Source: Acidobacteriaceae bacterium KBS 83
GTDB lineage: Bacteria; Acidobacteriota; Terriglobia; Terriglobales; Acidobacteriaceae
Length of the DNA stretch: 64,000 nucleotides
Assembly (NCBI GenBank): GCA_000381585.1
Contig: KB906734.1
Span: 806,001-870,000 of the forward strand
Reading direction: 5' to 3'
Part shown: piece by piece, positions 25,032 to 33,860 of the stretch
Numbering within the stretch: the first letter of the stretch is position 1
How the letters are laid out: the number at the start of each line of letters is the position of its first letter
Position numbers and translations under genes: made by a program
The notes under the pieces: model-generated
Told to the model about the DNA's origin: nothing
The model's database searches: none
Seen by the model: the letters and a program-made list of their open reading frames with translations, nothing else

Positions 25032-26813
25032 ATGCACACCGCTCGCTCGGCCGCGCTCCTCGCGCTGGCCGGCGCTATCCTCACCTTCCCCACCTCACCG
25101 CTCTCCGCAGCAGACAAACCGCAAAAGAAATCCCACGCCGCCGCGCCCGCGCCCGAAGCCAATCCGTGGGAAGCGCCGCAACCCGCCGTCGAAAAACTCG
25201 ACCTCAACGCCTACGCCCGAATCCGTGAAGAAGGCCTCACTCACTCGCACGTCATGGAGCTCGCCTCCGCGCTCGATGATGACATCGGCGGCCGCCTCAC
25301 CGGCTCCCCCAACATGCAGAAGGCCAACGACTGGACGCGTGATGAGCTCACACGCCTCGGCCTCGTCAACGCGCATCTGGAAGACTGGGGCGAGTTTGGC
25401 ATGGGCTGGCAGCAGCTCAACACCTGGGTCCGCATGACCGCACCCGACACTGCGCCCTTCATCGCGCAGGCCACTCCATGGTCGCCGGCCACCAACGGCG
25501 CCGTCTCTGGCGAAGCCATTAACGTCGTCATCGACGACGAAAAGGACATCGATAAGTACAAGGGCAAGCTCGGCGGCAAGATCGTCCTGCTCGGCGAGAT
25601 GCGCGACGTCCCACCCGTCGACAAGCCACTGTTTGTGCGCTACACCGACAAGGACCTCGAAGAGATCGCGCAGTACGATATCGCCCCCAACCGTGACCTC
25701 GAGAAGCGCATCCAGCAGTACCTCAAGCGCGCCGCCCTGCGCGAGAAAATCGCCGCCTTCCTCGCAGACGAGAAGGTCGTCGGCGTCATCCTGCCCAGCC
25801 GCGACGGCAAAAACTCCGGCGGCTCAGGCGGAACATTCTTTGACGACAACGGCGCGGCCCTCGGCACGCAGCCCTATAAAGCAGACAAAGCGGTCAAGGT
25901 ACCGGTCGTCGTCACCGCCATTGAGAACTACGGCCGCGCCTATCGCCTGCTCAAGCAGCATGTGCCGGTCACGCTCGAGATGAACGTCGAAACCAAATTC
26001 ACCGGCGATCACCAGCACGGCTTCGACACCGTCGCGGAAATTCCCGGCACCGATCCCACTCTCAAGGATCAGATCGTCATGGTCGGCGGCCACCTCGACT
26101 CATGGGCCTCCGGCACCGGCGCCACCGATAACGGTGCCGGCTCGGTCGTCGCCATGGAGGCTGTCCGCATCCTCAAGGCGCTCGATATTCATCCGCGCCG
26201 CACTATCCGCATCGCTTTGTGGAGCGGCGAAGAGCAAGGCCTCTTCGGTTCCAAGGGCTACGTGAAGGAGCACTTCGGCTCTTATCCGCTCGCCACCGAT
26301 CCCGAATCGATGAAGCTGCCAGAGTTTATCCGCAAGGCCGCCGGGCCCGTCGAAACCAAGCCCGAGTGGAAGAACCTCGATGTCTACATCAACATCGACA
26401 ACGGCACCGGAAAAATTCGCGGCATCTATCTGCAGGGCAACACCGCGGTCGAGCCGATCTTCCGCCAGTGGATGCAACCGCTCAAGGATCTCGGCATGAC
26501 CACCATCACCATGCAGAACACCGGCGGCACCGATCACCTCTCCTACGACGCGGTCGGTCTGCCCGGCTTCCAGTTCATCCAGGACCCGGCAGACTACGAG
26601 AGTCGCACTCATCACTCCAACATGGATACGTACGAGCGCCTGCAGCCTGCCGACCTCCCACAGATCGCCACCATCGAGGCCATCTTTCTCTACAACGCCG
26701 CTCAGCGCGACGAGATGATCCCTCGCAAACCCATGCCCCACCCCGAATTGCGCGAACAGCAAATTGCCCCGCTGAAGGACGTCTTCCTCGGAGCGGTGCC
26801 CGAACAGAAATAA
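25032..26813 (+). CDS. Exported M28 family metallopeptidase with PA domain
   Basis: The 593-residue protein starts at the ATG after CTGGAGG and has a Sec signal peptide (cleavage near SAA-DKP, residue 26). A protease-associated insert spans about residues 160-320. The catalytic domain shows zinc ligands in VGGHLDSWASGTGATDNGAG, the general base in LWSGEEQGLFGS, and later GTDHLSYDAVGLPGFQF with a final His in RTHHSNMDTY. Such enzymes are aminopeptidases or carboxypeptidases in the periplasm. It is probably transcribed with the permease upstream (gap 89 bases) and is followed by a terminator. Confidence 0.92.
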   Translation: MHTARSAALLALAGAILTFPTSPLSAADKPQKKSHAAAPAPEANPWEAPQPAVEKLDLNAYARIREEGLTHSHVMELASALDDDIGGRLTGSPNMQKANDWTRDELTRLGLVNAHLEDWGEFGMGWQQLNTWVRMTAPDTAPFIAQATPWSPATNGAVSGEAINVVIDDEKDIDKYKGKLGGKIVLLGEMRDVPPVDKPLFVRYTDKDLEEIAQYDIAPNRDLEKRIQQYLKRAALREKIAAFLADEKVVGVILPSRDGKNSGGSGGTFFDDNGAALGTQPYKADKAVKVPVVVTAIENYGRAYRLLKQHVPVTLEMNVETKFTGDHQHGFDTVAEIPGTDPTLKDQIVMVGGHLDSWASGTGATDNGAGSVVAMEAVRILKALDIHPRRTIRIALWSGEEQGLFGSKGYVKEHFGSYPLATDPESMKLPEFIRKAAGPVETKPEWKNLDVYINIDNGTGKIRGIYLQGNTAVEPIFRQWMQPLKDLGMTTITMQNTGGTDHLSYDAVGLPGFQFIQDPADYESRTHHSNMDTYERLQPADLPQIATIEAIFLYNAAQRDEMIPRKPMPHPELREQQIAPLKDVFLGAVPEQK

Positions 26814-26840
26814 TCTGTTATCGGAACCGTGTCAGTGACA

Positions 26841-26870
26841 GAAGGCCCGCGCAAGCGGGCCTTCTTATTC
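26841..26870 (+). terminator. Terminator after the M28 peptidase gene
   Basis: A 10-base perfect stem GAAGGCCCGC/GCGGGCCTTC (26841-26850, 26855-26864) closes on GCAA and is followed by TTATTC. It lies between converging genes. Confidence 0.85.
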
Positions 26871-26904
26871 TCGCACCGCGGTGGTACTACTCGCATTCAG
26901 ATCT

Positions 26905-29583
26905 TCACTCCGCCCGCAAAGCAACCATCGGATCAGCCTTCGTAGCCTTCTGCGCCGGAATGTAACAGGCCACAATCGCAATCACGAGTACGGCAAACCC
27001 GATTGCCGTGAACGTCAGCGGATCAGCCGGGCTCACCTCATAGATCAGGCTCTTCAATCCGCGAGCCAATATCAGCGCGAGCAGGACGCCGGTCGCCGTC
27101 CCAGCCAAAATCAGCTTGCCCGCTTGCAGAAGAACCAGCCGCAGAACATCGAAGCGTCGCGCCCCCAGCGCCATACGCAATCCAAATTCAGATGTCCGCT
27201 GGGTCACCGAGTAAGCGATCACGCCATACGTCCCAATCGCTGCAAGAACAATGGCAAGCGCACCAAACAAGCCGACCAGAAGAAAGGCGAACCGCGGCGT
27301 AGATACTGACGCGGTGACGATTTTGTCCATCGACCGGATATCCGCAACCGCCAGGGCCGGATCGAGCTTCGCGACCTGGTTCCGCATCGCATCCACCAGC
27401 AACTGCGGATCGGCGTCGGCGCGAACCACTACCAACGCGTCTGGAAAAGGATCCGTCACCTGATACGCGGACCACCAGAACGCCGGCTCTGCCCCGCGGC
27501 TGTTCGGCTGGTCCTTTACATCTCCGACAACGCCCACCACTCTCAGCCAGTCCTTGTCGTTTTTCGGATGGTCTTCAAACGTGATTCGCTTCCCCACCGC
27601 ATCTTCGCCCGGCCAATAGCGTTCCGCCATCGCGTGATTAATGAGGATCACATGCGGCGCATCCTTCTTGTCGGCATCTGTGAAGAATCGTCCACGCAGC
27701 AGCGGAGTGCCCAGCGCGCGAAAATAATCCGGCCCCGCCATGTGATAGCGGGCATGGAAATCCTCATGTGGCGGAGGCTGTTTACCCTCAATTGAGAAGC
27801 TGGAGTTATCGTCGTAGCCTGTCCACGGCAAATCGCTCCCAACCCCCGTGCTCTGCACGCCGGGCAGCGCCTGCAAGCCAGCAACAAGTTGTCCGAAAAA
27901 CTGCGCTCTACTCTCGTCCGTCTTATATTGATCGCGTGGCAGGGAGAGCTTCGCTGTCAGGACATGCTCTTCAAAGCCGCGATCCAGATGCATCAGGTTC
28001 AGCAGACTGCGCAGCATCAGTCCGGCGCCAATCAGCAGTACGCACGCCAACCCTACTTCGGATACCACCAGCGCATTGCGCAGCCTGCTTTGATGTCCGC
28101 CGCCTGTCGCAGCTCTCCCGCCTTTGTGCAGACCCTCTCGCGGATCGGTACGCGATGCCTGCAGCGCCGGCGCAAGTCCGAAGAGAACCCCCGTCGCCAC
28201 GCTGACCAGCAGAGTGAACAGGAACACAGGAGCACTCACATGAATGTCATGCGCCCGGGGAAAATTGGCCGGTAAGAGCGAGACCAGCGCTTTTGCGCCG
28301 GCCAGCGCCATCGCCAATCCCAGCGCGCCTCCCACGCACGCGATCAGCAGGCTCTCCGTCAGCAACTGCCGGACCACGCGCGAACGCTGCGCGCCCAGCG
28401 CAACCCGCACCGCAATTTCCCTCTGCCGCGCCGCGGCGCGCGTCAGCATCAGGTTGGCTGCATTCGCGCACGCAATCAGCAGCACCATGCCCACCGCTCC
28501 CAGCAGCACCAGCAGCAACTGCCGGCTCGCGCCTACCACTTCGTCATTGAGCGAAATCAGCAGCAGCCTCCAGCTGCCATACCCGCCATACTCGCGGCCG
28601 ATTTGCGTCAGCAGCGTGTTCATCTCTGCATTGGCCTCTGCGAGCGTAACGTCCTTCTTGAGCCGCCCGATGCCTTCAATGAAGTGAGACCCGCGCCTTG
28701 CCGGATCGCCGCCGAATGCAAACGGCCACCACACATCCACGTCCTCGCCATAAGCCAGCGGTTGATATTCGTTGCCCGGATGCGCCGTGCCTGCCGGCAT
28801 CACGCCCACCACCGTAAACGGCTGCGCATTCAGCGTGACCTTCCGCCCAATGATGTCCGGCGATGCGCCGAAGCGGTCGCGCCACACCCGGTCGCTCAGG
28901 ATCACCCGCAGGCTATTGCCCGGAATCTCCGCCTTCGCGTCGAACTCCCGACCCAGCTCCGGAGCGAGCCCGAGCACGCGGAAATACCCCGATGTGATGC
29001 CCATCCCATTTAGCCGCACCGGCACGCCCGAACCCGAGAGCTGCACATCCCCACGCGTGAACGCAGCCATGCCGTCAAATGATTTGCTACGCGCCCGGAA
29101 GTCTCGAAAATCAAATGGATTCAGCGGAAACTTGGGAAACACTTCATTGGTGAAAAATATGCGGACAAGCTTATCCGGCTGCCGGTAGGGCAGCGGCTTC
29201 AGCAGCACCCCCTCAATCACGCTGAAGATCGCGCTGTTCGCCCCAATACTCAACGCCAGCGTCAGCACAATCACAACCGCAAACGTAGGATTCGCCCGCA
29301 ACTGCCGCAATGCATAGCGCACATCCTGCCGCGCGTTCTCGACAAAGCTCGTTCCCCGCGCCTCACGGCAGTCTTCCTTCACCTGTTCGTGCCCGCCGAA
29401 CAGCAGCCGCGCCCGGCGTCGCGCCTCTTCCTCAGTGAGGCCGGCCAGCCTGTACTTTTCCACCTGCTGCTCAAAATGAAAGCGAAGCTCCTCGTTCAGT
29501 TCCGTCTCTTCAGCACTCCGCCGAAGCAGCGCCCGCAGGCGAAAACCCAGCGCCCGCAGGGGAGAATTCAGATCGTTCCACAT
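26905..29583 (-). CDS. ABC transporter permease of the acidobacterial duplicated orphan permease (ADOP) type
   Basis: The 892-residue protein starts with a cytoplasmic domain typical of the group (EETELNEELRFHFEQQVEKY, then EEEARRRARLLFGG). Two MacB-like permease units follow: FAVVIVLTLALSIGANSAIF with VLLKPLPYRQPDKLVRIF, then FtsX-type helices around RQLLLVLLGAVGMVLLIACANAANL, a second periplasmic domain, and a final FtsX set (EFGLRMALGARRFDVLRLVL). No ATPase gene is next to it, as is usual for this class. The upstream PadR gene (20 bases away) is the normal partner. The substrate is unknown. Confidence 0.93.
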   Translation of the reverse strand: MWNDLNSPLRALGFRLRALLRRSAEETELNEELRFHFEQQVEKYRLAGLTEEEARRRARLLFGGHEQVKEDCREARGTSFVENARQDVRYALRQLRANPTFAVVIVLTLALSIGANSAIFSVIEGVLLKPLPYRQPDKLVRIFFTNEVFPKFPLNPFDFRDFRARSKSFDGMAAFTRGDVQLSGSGVPVRLNGMGITSGYFRVLGLAPELGREFDAKAEIPGNSLRVILSDRVWRDRFGASPDIIGRKVTLNAQPFTVVGVMPAGTAHPGNEYQPLAYGEDVDVWWPFAFGGDPARRGSHFIEGIGRLKKDVTLAEANAEMNTLLTQIGREYGGYGSWRLLLISLNDEVVGASRQLLLVLLGAVGMVLLIACANAANLMLTRAAARQREIAVRVALGAQRSRVVRQLLTESLLIACVGGALGLAMALAGAKALVSLLPANFPRAHDIHVSAPVFLFTLLVSVATGVLFGLAPALQASRTDPREGLHKGGRAATGGGHQSRLRNALVVSEVGLACVLLIGAGLMLRSLLNLMHLDRGFEEHVLTAKLSLPRDQYKTDESRAQFFGQLVAGLQALPGVQSTGVGSDLPWTGYDDNSSFSIEGKQPPPHEDFHARYHMAGPDYFRALGTPLLRGRFFTDADKKDAPHVILINHAMAERYWPGEDAVGKRITFEDHPKNDKDWLRVVGVVGDVKDQPNSRGAEPAFWWSAYQVTDPFPDALVVVRADADPQLLVDAMRNQVAKLDPALAVADIRSMDKIVTASVSTPRFAFLLVGLFGALAIVLAAIGTYGVIAYSVTQRTSEFGLRMALGARRFDVLRLVLLQAGKLILAGTATGVLLALILARGLKSLIYEVSPADPLTFTAIGFAVLVIAIVACYIPAQKATKADPMVALRAE

Positions 29584-29603
29584 GGACGCACCTCACACGT
29601 TTC

Positions 29604-29936
29604 TCAGATACTCTCCAGGACCTGCGCCACCGCCGCCGTCAACTTGCGCCAGCTGTCAGTCTCCGCTTCCAACTGCTTCCGCCCCATCCGTGTCAGCTCG
29701 TAGTACTTCGCGCGGCGATTGTTTTCCGACGTGCCCCATTTGGACTTGATCCACCCCCGCCGTTCCAGCCGGTGTAGCGCCGGATACAGTGAGCCTTGTT
29801 GAATCCTAAGCACATCGCTCGACACCTGCTGCACGCGCTCGGAGATCGCCCATCCATGCTGCGGTTCAAGCGACAGTGTCCGCAAAATAAGCAGGTCTAA
29901 TGTGCCCTGCGGCAGATCAATGCGTTCCGGTGACAA
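29604..29936 (-). CDS. PadR family transcriptional regulator
   Basis: The 110-residue protein is a winged helix of the PadR type: [24 protein letters not shown], then [22 protein letters not shown], and [20 protein letters not shown]. It is the first gene of the leftward pair with the ADOP permease and probably represses it. A 30-base inverted repeat lies 18 bases upstream of its start codon (separate entry). Confidence 0.95.
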   Translation of the reverse strand: MSPERIDLPQGTLDLLILRTLSLEPQHGWAISERVQQVSSDVLRIQQGSLYPALHRLERRGWIKSKWGTSENNRRAKYYELTRMGRKQLEAETDSWRKLTAAVAQVLESI

Positions 29937-29954
29937 TAGCTACCCCTTTCGCTC

Positions 29955-29984
29955 CTACAAGAAGGTGTAACGCGTCTCTTGTAG
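29955..29984. promoter_or_regulatory. Inverted repeat upstream of padR, candidate PadR operator
   Basis: Arms CTACAAGA (29955-29962) and TCTTGTAG (29977-29984) are perfect inverted copies with a 14-base spacer. They lie between padR and the divergent thrS, where the autoregulatory site of a PadR repressor is expected. Confidence 0.5.
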
Positions 29985-30065
29985 AAGCGCAAGGGAAAGA
30001 TCGACAATCCGGCAGCCCGCTCCGCCTCGACGCGTCCCCGCGCCTCCCCTATCCTTATAAGGACC

Positions 30066-32129
30066 ATGTCCGAATGCCAGATCCAGATCCACCTCCCCGA
30101 CGGCTCCATCAAGCATCTCCCCGCCGGCTCCACCGCGCACGATGTCGCGCTGTCCATCTCGCCGCGCCTTGCAGCCGCGGCCATCGTCGCCCGCATCAAG
30201 CCCGCAAACATCGCTTCGCGCACGCCCGCAAACGCCTCCGCCCCAGCACCCGGCGATGAAAAATCCGAGCCCGGCGAACAGGCCATGTATGCCGCCCCCA
30301 ACGCCGACGCCGAGCGCCTCATCGATCTCCGCGCCCCACTCAACGAAGACGTCCACCTCCAGCTCCTCACCGAAAAGGATGCCGACGCGCTCCAGGTCGT
30401 GCGCCACTCTGCCGCCCACGTCATGGCCACCGCCGTCCTCGAGCTCTTCCCCGAAGCCAGGCTCGGCCACGGCCCCGCCACCGACTCCGGCTTCTTCTAC
30501 GACTTCTATCGCCCCACGCCTTTCACCACCGACGATCTCTCCGCCATCGAGCTCAAGATGGCCGAAGTCGTCGGCCGTGACGAGCCCTTCGTCCGCGAAT
30601 TCGAGCGGCGCGACCAGGGCCTCGCCGACTACCGCGCCGAGGGCGACTTCATGAAGGTCCACTTCATCGAGCGCTTCACCAAGCCCGGCGACGAGATCTC
30701 CCTCTATCGCAACGGCACCTTCGTCGACTTCTGCCGGGGCCCCCACGTGCCCTCCACCGGCCGCGTCAAGGCCTTCAAGATCATGAGCCTTTCCGGCGCC
30801 TACTGGCTCGGCGACGAGAAGAATCCGCAGCTTCAGCGCATCTACGGCACCGCTTTCTTCTCCAGAAAAGATCTGGACGAATACCTCGCTCTGCTCGAAG
30901 AAGCGAAGCGTCGCGACCATCGCCGCCTTGGAAAAGAGCTTGAGCTCTTCCACAACAATGAGGATGTGGGTGCCGGCCTGCCGCTCTGGCTTCCGAAAGG
31001 CGCCACCATTCGCCGCCTGCTCGAGGAATACATCCTTCAGCTTGAGCGCGAGACTGGCTACGAGCACGTCTATACGCCGGCAATGGCGAAGGTCGACCTG
31101 TATGTCCGCTCCGGACACTGGGCGCATTACCACGAAGACATGTTTCCTCCCATGGATCTGAAGACCGAGCAGCTCGTTCTAAGGCCCATGAACTGCCCGC
31201 ATCACATCCTGATCTACGAATCGAAGCTCCGCAGCTATCGCGATCTCCCACTCCGCCTCGCGGAACTTGGCACCATGTATCGCTATGAGCGCTCCGGCGC
31301 GCTCAGCGGCCTCAGCCGCGTTCGCTGCATGACGCTCAACGACGCGCACATCTTCTGCACCCCCGATCAGATCAAAGAGGAATTCTCCAACGTGATGCGG
31401 CTCGTCGAGCGCGCCTATCGCGATCTCGGCATCACGCGATACAGCTATCGCCTTTCGTTGCGCGATCCCGCAAACAGGGAGAAGTACGTCGACAACGATG
31501 ACATGTGGGAGCTCGGCGAGCGCGTCCTCCGCGAAGCTCTCGACTCGCTCGGTCTGCCCTACCGCGAGAGCCGCGGCGACGCCGCTTTTTACGGCCCCAA
31601 ACTCGACATCCAGCTCGCCGATGTCATGGGTCACGAGGAGACCTACTCCACCATTCAGGTCGACTTCCACCTGCCCAACCAGTTCGGGCTCGTCTACACC
31701 GCCGCCGATGGAAAGCAGCACCAGCCAGTCATGATCCATCGCGCCGTCGTCAGCACCATGGAGCGCATGGTCTCCTATCTCATCGAGCACTACGCCGGAA
31801 ACTTCCCCCTCTGGCTCGCCCCGGTACAGGTCGGCCTCGTCCCCATCGCAGAACGTCACAATGACTATGGCAAACAGGTCGAGCAGCAGCTCCGCGCCGC
31901 CGGCTTTCGCACCGAGCTCGACAGCCGCAACGAAAAGATGAACGCCAAAATCCGCGATTTAACCATGCAGAAATTCCCCTACATACTCGTCTTCGGCGAC
32001 AAGGAACAGGAAGCGAGCGCGGTGAGCGTAAGGGTCAGAGGCAAAGGCGATCAGGGTTCGATGCCGTTAGTGGATTTTGTTGCGAAGGCCAAAGGGCTCG
32101 TGGAGAGCAAAGCGATGGAGTTGATCTAA
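30066..32129 (+). CDS. thrS: Threonine-tRNA ligase
   Basis: The 687-residue enzyme has the standard order: TGS domain (IHLPDGSIKHLPAGSTAHDVA), tRNA-SAD editing domain (VVRHSAAHVMATAVLELFP with HxxxH, and FVDFCRGPHVPSTGRVK), the class II catalytic core (GATIRRLLEEYILQLE, the zinc Cys in RPMNCPHHILIY, RYERSGALSGLSRVR, and MIHRAVVSTMERM), and the anticodon-binding domain (LVPIAERHNDYGKQVEQQLR). It charges tRNA-Thr. The length is above the usual 640 because of an Ala/Pro/Glu-rich insertion of about 38 residues inside the TGS domain (roughly residues 47-84). Confidence 0.97.
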   Translation: MSECQIQIHLPDGSIKHLPAGSTAHDVALSISPRLAAAAIVARIKPANIASRTPANASAPAPGDEKSEPGEQAMYAAPNADAERLIDLRAPLNEDVHLQLLTEKDADALQVVRHSAAHVMATAVLELFPEARLGHGPATDSGFFYDFYRPTPFTTDDLSAIELKMAEVVGRDEPFVREFERRDQGLADYRAEGDFMKVHFIERFTKPGDEISLYRNGTFVDFCRGPHVPSTGRVKAFKIMSLSGAYWLGDEKNPQLQRIYGTAFFSRKDLDEYLALLEEAKRRDHRRLGKELELFHNNEDVGAGLPLWLPKGATIRRLLEEYILQLERETGYEHVYTPAMAKVDLYVRSGHWAHYHEDMFPPMDLKTEQLVLRPMNCPHHILIYESKLRSYRDLPLRLAELGTMYRYERSGALSGLSRVRCMTLNDAHIFCTPDQIKEEFSNVMRLVERAYRDLGITRYSYRLSLRDPANREKYVDNDDMWELGERVLREALDSLGLPYRESRGDAAFYGPKLDIQLADVMGHEETYSTIQVDFHLPNQFGLVYTAADGKQHQPVMIHRAVVSTMERMVSYLIEHYAGNFPLWLAPVQVGLVPIAERHNDYGKQVEQQLRAAGFRTELDSRNEKMNAKIRDLTMQKFPYILVFGDKEQEASAVSVRVRGKGDQGSMPLVDFVAKAKGLVESKAMELI

Positions 32130-32163
32130 GTATCTGCTCCGCTAATCGACCTGCCTTCTTTAG

Positions 32164-32631
32164 TTACTTACATTCCACGCGATTATCCTGCGACGCGATG
32201 ATCTGCCACGTACCGCTGCGTTTCAGCCACGTATCAGTCCAAACCTGACACACCTTCATGCTCGGCTGGGAGTTATCTTTACCGACAGCATGTTCCCGGC
32301 CGTAGACGACGGCGACGCTGTCTCCGAAGAAGTGCACCTTGGCCTCATCGAGTCCGCAATCGTGAGCGGTGCGTGCGCCCTTCTCATCCTTCAGTTCCTC
32401 GGCTTTGGTAAAGCGTGTGCCTTTCGGTGACGTGCCTTGGAAATCGTCCGCAAGCAGGCTGGCGACTACGCCGTTATCAACGCATACGCCCTCAGCCCAC
32501 TTGCGTTCCATGTCGATGATGTACTTCGCGGTCTTGTCATCGGCCGACGCCAAGTGGCTTTGCTGTGTGTGCCCCGCCGGGACGAGCAACAACGTCACCC
32601 CAGTTGCCACCGCGAAGATTCGCAAGTTCAT
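32164..32631 (-). CDS. Exported NTF2-like protein (DUF4440 type)
   Basis: The 155-residue protein has a signal peptide (RIFAVATGVTLLLVPAGHTQ) and a single NTF2-like domain: YIIDMERKWAEGVCVDNGVV, then LLADDFQGTSPKGTRFTK, and VWTDTWLKRSGTWQIIASQD. Such domains form cone-shaped pockets; the ligand or activity is unknown. It is convergent with thrS. Confidence 0.85.
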   Translation of the reverse strand: MNLRIFAVATGVTLLLVPAGHTQQSHLASADDKTAKYIIDMERKWAEGVCVDNGVVASLLADDFQGTSPKGTRFTKAEELKDEKGARTAHDCGLDEAKVHFFGDSVAVVYGREHAVGKDNSQPSMKVCQVWTDTWLKRSGTWQIIASQDNRVECK

Positions 32632-32655
32632 GTCTCCCTCGTTTCTAAAAGCGTT

Positions 32656-32689
32656 GGGTGCCCTATCCTAGCGCAGCTAGGGCAGGATT
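32656..32689. repeat. REP-like palindromic element, copy 1
   Basis: The element begins GGGTGCCC and contains the perfect small hairpin CCTAGC-GCA-GCTAGG. It shares GGGTGCCC, ATCCTAGCGCAGCT and a GATG/GCAGG-like closing arm with the copy at 34306. The outer arms have decayed here. It lies between divergent genes. Confidence 0.7.
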
Positions 32690-32770
32690 ATTTGCTTACG
32701 ACCAACATCCATGCGTAATTTCCCGCCCCTCCTCCGTATACCCCCTCGTATGCTCGAATACGACGGGATA

Positions 32771-33382
32771 ATGGCCGTGGCCGGGAACACCGATACGCAG
32801 AGAATTGCACGCGGCCTTCGTCAGCGAGACGTAGCCCTCCTGCACGCCCTCGTCGTCGAGTATCAGTTCCGTCTCGTCCGTTACCTCATCTATCTGCTTG
32901 GGCGTCGCGACTCCGTCGATGACCTCGTCCAGGAGACATGGCTACGCGTCCTCGAACGCGGCCGTTCCTACGATGGCCATTCCCGCTTCGAGCCCTGGCT
33001 CTTCGCCATCGCCCGCAATCTCACCATCGACCATCTGCGCCAGCGGCGCATCTTCAGTCTCGATTCAAGCAGCGATGACTCCGGCAACCCTCATTCCCGC
33101 CACTCTCTGGAACAGGATGGCAAACCGCTAACCCTTGCTTCGCATGACCCGTCACCCTTTGAGCTGGCCGCACGGACAGAGGACGCGCAACGCCTCGCAC
33201 ACACGCTCGAAACTCTGGAGCCGATCTATCGCGAGGCGCTCGTCCTCCGTTTTCAGGAAGACCTGTCTCTTCAGGAAATAGCCACCGTCGTCGGAGTTCC
33301 GCTCACCACCGTCTCTTCAAGGATCTACAGGGGCCTCGCCGCGCTGCGGGCGCAACTGGAGGAAGCACAGCATGCAAACTGA
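32771..33382 (+). CDS. ECF-type RNA polymerase sigma factor
   Basis: The 203-residue protein has sigma region 2 (HALVVEYQFRLVRYLIYLLG, then DSVDDLVQETWLRVLERG and FEPWLFAIARNLTIDHLRQR) and region 4 (LEPIYREALVLRFQEDLSLQ, then EIATVVGVPLTTVSSRIYRG). In-frame ATGs at 32711 and 32750 would extend it; 32771 gives the usual short N-terminus before TQRIARGL. It overlaps an anti-sigma gene by 11 bases, so the pair is co-expressed and presumably responds to an envelope signal. Confidence 0.9.
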   Translation: MAVAGNTDTQRIARGLRQRDVALLHALVVEYQFRLVRYLIYLLGRRDSVDDLVQETWLRVLERGRSYDGHSRFEPWLFAIARNLTIDHLRQRRIFSLDSSSDDSGNPHSRHSLEQDGKPLTLASHDPSPFELAARTEDAQRLAHTLETLEPIYREALVLRFQEDLSLQEIATVVGVPLTTVSSRIYRGLAALRAQLEEAQHAN

Positions 33383-33860
33383 CCTTCATCAACCCATGCG
33401 CCGCCTCGTCGACAGATCGCTCGCCGGTGAGCTCTCGTCCTCGGAGCATCATTCTCTCCGCGACCACCTGCACGCGTGTGCTGCGTGCCAGAAGTACGCT
33501 GACGACAGCCGTCGCGTCATTGCCGGCCTCGGCGGATTTTCCTTCCCGGCAAATGCGGACCTCCAGGCAAAAGTCTTTGCAGCACTTGCGCAACGCGCGC
33601 AGCAACTCGAAGCCGCGCAGCCAGCCCGTCGACGTATCGTGCACACCTGCATCGCCGCGCTTCTCCTCACCATCGTCGGTTCCCTTGCCGCATTGCATCT
33701 CGGCAACCCGCTCGCTGGTCTTCTTCACTTGGAGCCCGCGAAAACTCAGACCGGGGTCCTCGCTTTATGGGTTCTTCCTTCGCTGTGCTTCTGCCTCTTC
33801 CTGCCGGCTTTGCTCCTGCTTCCTGCCCGATCGATGAACAAGAAAGGAAGTGTCCTATGA
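33372..33860 (+). CDS. Zinc-binding transmembrane anti-sigma factor
   Basis: The 162-residue protein has the ZAS/zf-HC2 motif HLHACAAC (His32, Cys36, Cys39), which binds the cognate ECF sigma. A helical linker (LQAKVFAALAQRAQQLEAA) follows, then two transmembrane segments, around residues 88-110 and 126-150. It overlaps both the sigma gene and the next gene, so stoichiometry is probably set by coupled translation. Confidence 0.85.
   Translation: MQTDLHQPMRRLVDRSLAGELSSSEHHSLRDHLHACAACQKYADDSRRVIAGLGGFSFPANADLQAKVFAALAQRAQQLEAAQPARRRIVHTCIAALLLTIVGSLAALHLGNPLAGLLHLEPAKTQTGVLALWVLPSLCFCLFLPALLLLPARSMNKKGSVL

Noticed and set aside
29955-31133. Long open frame antisense to thrS (392 codons)
   Set aside because: It mirrors thrS codons in a GC-rich gene, gives Gly/Val/Glu-rich sequence with no family pattern, and lies wholly over a certain gene.
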